Assembly (NCBI GenBank): GCA_937900425.1
Contig: CALCDT010000384.1
Span: 1-6,025, forward strand
From: an uncultured Alphaproteobacteria bacterium
GTDB taxonomy: Bacteria; Pseudomonadota; Alphaproteobacteria; Rhizobiales; Pleomorphomonadaceae
Direction: 5' to 3'
Length of the DNA: 6,025 nucleotides
Part shown: piece by piece, positions 4,700 through 6,025 of the stretch
Layout of the letters: each line of letters begins with the position of its first letter
Position numbering within the stretch: position 1 is the stretch's first letter
Position numbers and translations under genes: made by a program
The notes under the pieces: generated by a model
The model's database searches: none
What the model was told of the DNA's origin: nothing
What the model saw: only the letters and a program-made list of their open reading frames with translations

Positions 4700-6025
4700 T
4701 CACTGCTGCGTGCCGGAGTCCGCGGCCGTCGGATTCAACAGCGGCGTGATGCGACGCATGGTGACCCGGCGGTTCTCGGCGGAGGCCGCCTGGGTGTTCA
4801 CCTTGAGATCCTCCTCGCCGTAGCCCTGGGTGACGAGGTTCTCCGGCGGCACCTGATAGTAGTCGGTCAGCGCGGCGGCGACCGATTCGGCCCGGCGGTC
4901 CGACAGGGCGAGGTTGGAAATTTCCGACCCGACCGCGTCGGTGTGGCCTTCGATCAGGAACACCTCGTCCGGATTGTCGTAGAGGATGTCGTTGATCGAC
5001 TTGGCGATTCCATCGAGCGCCGGATACTGGTCCCGGGCGATGTCGGCCGATCCCGTCGAAAAGTGGATGGCGTCTATGTCGATGCGCCGGACCTTGTCGC
5101 GCAGGCGGTTGCTGTAGCGGACCTCGTCGAGCGTATAGGCCCGTTCGACGATCTCCACGGGCGGCGCCAGGAAGGTCTCTTCGATCTGGGCCTGCGACGC
5201 CTGCCGGCTGTCGACGATATATTCCTCGCGCGGGATCTCGATCCGGAGCGGCGGCAGCACGCTGCCGAAGTTGAGCAGCACGCGGTCGTCGTGCTGATGG
5301 CGCCTGTTGTCGATCAGGAAGACCTCGCGGCCGTTCTTGATCCGCGACCGCGAAACGATCCGGTCGCGGGCGTCATAGACGGTGACGATTCGATCGCCGT
5401 CCGGGCGGATGACGACGACACGGCGGCCGCCATCGTCCAGGCGCTCCATCCGGAAGTCGCTGGAGCCGCGCCGGAAGCGGCTGATGTCGTCCGAGTAGAT
5501 GACGGTCTTGTTGCCCTCGCGGACGATGACGCGACCCTCCGTCCGATCGAGCACCCGCCGCTCGGCGGCGCGGCGCTCGGCTTCGCGGCGTTCGGACGCT
5601 TCGCGGCGTTCGCGCTCCTGGCGCATTTCCCGGCTCTCCTCGCGGAGCCGGTCGATCTGGCGCTGCTGGCGGGCGTCACGGTCGCGGTCACGCTGCTGGC
5701 GATCCTGCTGGCGCTGGTCGCGGTCGCGCTGCTGGTCGCGGTCGCGCTGCTGGTCACGATCGCGCTGTTGGTCACGATCGCGCTGCTGGTCACGGTCGCG
5801 CTGCTGGTCGCGATCGCGCTGCTGGTCGCGATCCTGCGGGCGCGGGTCGCGGTCGCGCTGCTGGTCACGATCCTGCGGGCGCTGCTCACGGTCGCGCTGC
5901 TGGTCACGATCACGCTGCTGCTGGCTGTCCTGAGGGCGCTGGTCGCGCTGCTGCTGCTGTTCGCGATCACGCTGCTGCTGTTCGCGCTGCTGCTGGCGTT
6001 CGCGCTGCTGCTCCTGCTGCTGCTG
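4700..6025 (-). CDS. OmpA-family protein with Gln/Arg/Asp-rich repeat region, N-terminus off the edge
   Basis: An envelope protein whose C-terminal domain should bind peptidoglycan non-covalently. The stop is at 4700-4702. The frame stays open through the right edge, so at least 441 residues are visible and the start and any signal peptide are missing. The ATG at 5624-5626 is internal; numbering from it, the OmpA-like domain (about 180-293) has HFSTGSADI, EGHTDAVGS and LALSDRRAES. D230 and R245 are spaced as the diaminopimelate-binding Asp/Arg pair of E. coli OmpA. A middle region (about 28-178) with GRVIVREGNKTVIYSDD and a repetitive VVVIRPDGDRIVTVYDARDR is a beta-rich segment I cannot assign further. 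Before it lies a Glu/Arg-rich, probably helical stretch (REESREMRQERERREA), and further upstream about 120 codons almost wholly of Q, R, D, E, P, lacking hydrophobics. Similar Q-rich OmpA proteins are usual in Hyphomicrobiales. It ends at a strong terminator. Confidence 0.93.
   Translation of the reverse strand, partial: QQQQEQQRERQQQREQQQRDREQQQQRDQRPQDSQQQRDRDQQRDREQRPQDRDQQRDRDPRPQDRDQQRDRDQQRDRDQQRDRDQQRDRDQQRDRDQQRDRDQRQQDRQQRDRDRDARQQRQIDRLREESREMRQERERREASERREAERRAAERRVLDRTEGRVIVREGNKTVIYSDDISRFRRGSSDFRMERLDDGGRRVVVIRPDGDRIVTVYDARDRIVSRSRIKNGREVFLIDNRRHQHDDRVLLNFGSVLPPLRIEIPREEYIVDSRQASQAQIEETFLAPPVEIVERAYTLDEVRYSNRLRDKVRRIDIDAIHFSTGSADIARDQYPALDGIAKSINDILYDNPDEVFLIEGHTDAVGSEISNLALSDRRAESVAAALTDYYQVPPENLVTQGYGEEDLKVNTQAASAENRRVTMRRITPLLNPTAADSGTQQ
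5729..5818 (-). repeat. 18-bp coding tandem repeat (RDRDQQ hexads)
   Basis: Five contiguous 18-bp units begin at 5729, 5747, 5765, 5783 and 5801. On the + strand each reads CTGCTGGTC(G/A)CG(G/A)TCGCG, with one CTGTTG variant in the third. On the coding strand each encodes Arg-Asp-Arg-Asp-Gln-Gln. Degenerate units continue to the right with 24-bp and 15-bp forms carrying a QPR insertion or a shortened hexad, and poly-Gln codons dominate by 5948-6025. All unit lengths seen are multiples of three, so the OmpA frame is preserved. Confidence 0.9.

Noticed and set aside
5624..5626. ATG at 5626 as the true start of the OmpA-family gene
   Set aside because: The upstream frame is open to the edge and encodes an in-phase repeat region. 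The ATG falls inside a continuous Glu/Arg-rich helix and leaves the protein without a signal peptide.
5314..5970. Ser/Thr/Ala-rich (- strand) and Ser/Arg/Cys/Trp-rich (+ strand, 5499-5933) repeat frames
   Set aside because: Both are alternative readings of the 18-bp repeat. The frame that continues into the OmpA domain explains the DNA.
5729..6025. Tandem repeats as a CRISPR array
   Set aside because: Units are contiguous and 18 bp long with no unique spacers, and they are in frame with a coding sequence.

Overview
The window is GC-rich and gene-dense. It looks like a chromosomal segment of an alphaproteobacterium, most likely a member of the Hyphomicrobiales (Rhizobiales). The reasons are a divK-pleD pair of Caulobacter/rhizobial type, a DUF3572-type small protein next to it, a DNA polymerase IV with the N-terminal four-cysteine extension typical of rhizobial DinB, and an OmpA-family protein with a long Gln/Arg/Asp-rich region. 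Gene recognition is from memory of these families; no search was run.

Layout, left to right. (1) 1-390, + strand: the C-terminal third of peptide chain release factor 2 (prfB), cut by the left edge at the GGQ codons. (2) A short convergent gap with a 9-bp hairpin. (3) 476-2409, - strand: divK, then pleD 191 bp downstream, probably one operon. (4) A 177-bp divergent region with a conspicuous AT-rich island near 2531-2575. (5) + strand: a 95-residue DUF3572-type protein (2587-2874), then dinB (2985-4310), with a strong hairpin between them. (6) A hairpin-rich convergent gap, then tRNA-Val(CAC) on the - strand (4416-4490) with its own good sigma70-type promoter. (7) A strong intrinsic terminator (about 4616-4645) serving a - strand OmpA-family gene. 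That gene starts beyond the right edge and occupies 4700-6025; its visible N-terminal part is an in-frame low-complexity RDRDQQ repeat tract.

Function. DivK and PleD are the two response regulators of the polar-development and cell-cycle phosphorelay: DivK acts as a single-domain phospho-switch, and PleD makes cyclic di-GMP through its REC-REC-GGDEF architecture. DinB is a Y-family translesion polymerase. prfB and the tRNA are translation housekeeping genes, and the OmpA protein probably ties the envelope to peptidoglycan. No mobile element, CRISPR array or phage gene is visible.

I found no convincing new system. The items most worth a second look are the polyampholytic repeat region of the OmpA protein, the zinc-ribbon-like extension and weakened clamp motif of DinB, the dinB upstream hairpin with its start-site ambiguity, and the divergent divK/DUF3572 promoter region.
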